A DNA stretch of 64,000 bases from Sphingobacteriales bacterium UTBCD1 (GTDB lineage Bacteria; Bacteroidota; Bacteroidia; Chitinophagales; Chitinophagaceae), in assembly GCA_002066995.1 (NCBI GenBank), contig MWTC01000019.1, positions 59,730 through 123,729 of the forward strand, written 5' to 3'. Every line of letters begins with the position of its first letter. Position 1 is the stretch's first letter. Under the pieces are notes generated by a model, which worked only from the letters and a program-made list of their open reading frames with translations, had not been told where the DNA came from and made no database searches. The translations under genes and the position numbers were made by a program. This document shows, piece by piece, positions 62,839-64,000 of the stretch.

Positions 62839-64000
62839 TTAACGTAATAAAACTGAATTACCGCTTCGTTTAATGACAGCACCGCTGGCTCCTATTCCTT
62901 CGGCGGTCCAGGTATATGTATCCATTACCTGTGGTTTGCCTTTGTAAATACCATTCCATCCTTCAACACTTGAATTGGATTCATAAACCAGTTCTCCCCA
63001 GCGATTAAATATTCTGAAATATTTCAATTCCCGTATGTTGATCAGTTTGGGACGTAATAAATCGTTTTGCCCGTCACCATTAGGAGTCCATGCTTTTGGT
63101 GCAATGATATCTTCAACTGGGGACTCGGCATCCGGTGGCTTTATTTTTACAAGTAATGTATCCGTTACGTTGCAACCCTGTTCTGATGTAATTGTGATCA
63201 GGTATTCTGTTGTCTTATTATGTTTAAATACTGGATTGATGGTATTGTATGCATCTAATCCCACCGGCGGAGCCCATAGGTACGTGTTGTTACCTGCCAG
63301 GCTTCTTGCATTAATTTGGGTAGAGGTATTGGCATCTGCTGTAATTGTAGAATAACGTACTGCTGTGATAGCTGACACCACAGTGATCGTTGCTGAACTC
63401 AGGTTCCCGGTTGCAGAACAATAGGCATCGGCCAGGCTGCTGATCGTGTAAGTTGTATTGGATCCCGGTGAAACAGTGAGCTGGTAATTTGCAGAAGATA
63501 TTGGCCCGACATTATATGTCTTCACTCCGTCAGAATAACTAAACCTGAAGGGAGCTGTACCGGTAAGTGTTACGGTTATTACTGCTTTCGAACCTGAACA
63601 GATGATGGTACTTCCTGCCATTACAACTGCCGGAGGATTATTCAATGTTACTTTTACCGGTTTGATCTGTTCACATCCACTTGCATTGGTTGCTTTGATA
63701 TAATAGGTACCGCTTGCTGCGATCGCTCCCGGATTGCTCAACAGGGAAGTGGCAGCAGCATCAGTCCAATAAGTATAGGTCAACCCTGCATCGCTTCCCG
63801 CAGTGATGGATGCATTGGTAATATCCACAGTCCCCGGAGGACAAACAGCAGCAGGTAGTATCACCGGTCACGGTAGTTACACTGAGATGCAATGTCAACA
63901 CCGAATCACAGCCTGCAGCAGAAGTCAGTGTGGTTTGATAATCTCCGTTGGAATTAAGCGACTGACCATGCCATATAAATGGTAAAGAGTTTTGACAAAC
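62839..64000 (-). CDS. T9SS type B surface protein, 5' truncated and frameshifted
   Basis: C-terminal part of a large secreted adhesin-like protein. The last ~95 residues are a gliding-motility-associated (type B) C-terminal domain: I-A-P-K-A-W-T-P-N-G-D-G-Q-N-D, F-R-I-F-N-R-W-G-E-L-V-Y-E, and W-N-G-I-Y-K-G-K-P. Upstream are PKD/Ig-like repeats with C-S-G-S and C-S-A-T-G-N. The frame is open from 62839 up to a GTG at 63864, with an in-frame TGA at 63868-63870. In the other frame, 63866-64000 encodes another repeat (C-Q-N-S-L-P-F-I-W and A-G-C-D-S-V), which joins the lower part after one extra base near 63846-63858. So the gene continues past the window and has either a real frameshift or a sequence error. 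Confidence 0.88.

Overview
This 64-kb window looks like chromosomal core DNA of a Bacteroidota bacterium, most likely family Chitinophagaceae or a close relative. Diagnostic traits are: three proteins with type A C-terminal sorting domains of the type IX secretion system (T9SS); a T9SS type B protein directly upstream of a PorP/SprF-like gene; a SusC/SusD pair behind a ROK regulator; a fused SecDF; a long NusB; a YpdA-type reductase; and exact TAnnTTTG promoter elements (the Bacteroidota -7 consensus) upstream of many genes. I see no rRNA, tRNA, CRISPR array, insertion sequence or prophage.

Layout. 0-5.4 kb: truncated peptide-type ABC substrate-binding protein, YpdA reductase, GNAT acetyltransferase, T9SS cargo and a lipoprotein with three cysteine modules. 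5.4-16.3 kb: housekeeping (pyruvate dehydrogenase E1 beta, an NtrC-like regulator without a DNA-binding domain, signal peptidase I, cytidine deaminase, MGMT, CsaA, Tat-type oxidoreductase, Dps, SirB1/transglutaminase-like protein, SmpB, AccD). 16.4-20.9 kb: S9 peptidase, one member of an unnamed paralogous exported family (the other is at 13.9 kb), a DUF4251 protein and a small ORF. 21.3-27.7 kb: ROK regulator and SusC/SusD-type uptake locus with no adjacent hydrolase. 27.8-36.4 kb: GlnRS, penicillin-binding-like serine hydrolase, SulP transporter, a short duplicated intergenic element and a large T9SS metalloprotease. 36.5-42.9 kb: groESL, nusB, DUF1573, yajC, coaE, aminotransferase. 42.9-51.0 kb: class A-like serine hydrolase, secDF, and a run of DUF7935-like protein, methylmalonyl-CoA mutase-type catalytic subunit, SDR and membrane protein. 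51.1-64 kb: T9SS cargo, VIT1-like transporter, ornithine aminotransferase, QueD, VOC protein, IspE, bifunctional nuclease, EtfAB, TilS, rhomboid, RlmH, PorP/SprF and a T9SS type B adhesin-like gene with an apparent frameshift.

Together the genes describe a cell that invests in envelope export (SecDF, YajC, signal peptidase, T9SS cargo, PorP/SprF), oligomer uptake (SusCD), acyl-CoA and electron-transfer metabolism (AccD, mutase, EtfAB, PDH) and translation quality (SmpB, GlnRS, TilS, RlmH, QueD). No self-contained novel defence or mobile system was found. The most unusual items are the triple-module cysteine lipoprotein, the paralogous DNGxxDGD proteins, the HTH-less sigma-54 activator, the lipobox at the N-terminus of YajC, the duplicated 36-bp element after the SulP gene, GC-rich palindromes (one at the predicted 5' end of smpB mRNA), and start codons placed 4-11 bp after the -7 promoter element.
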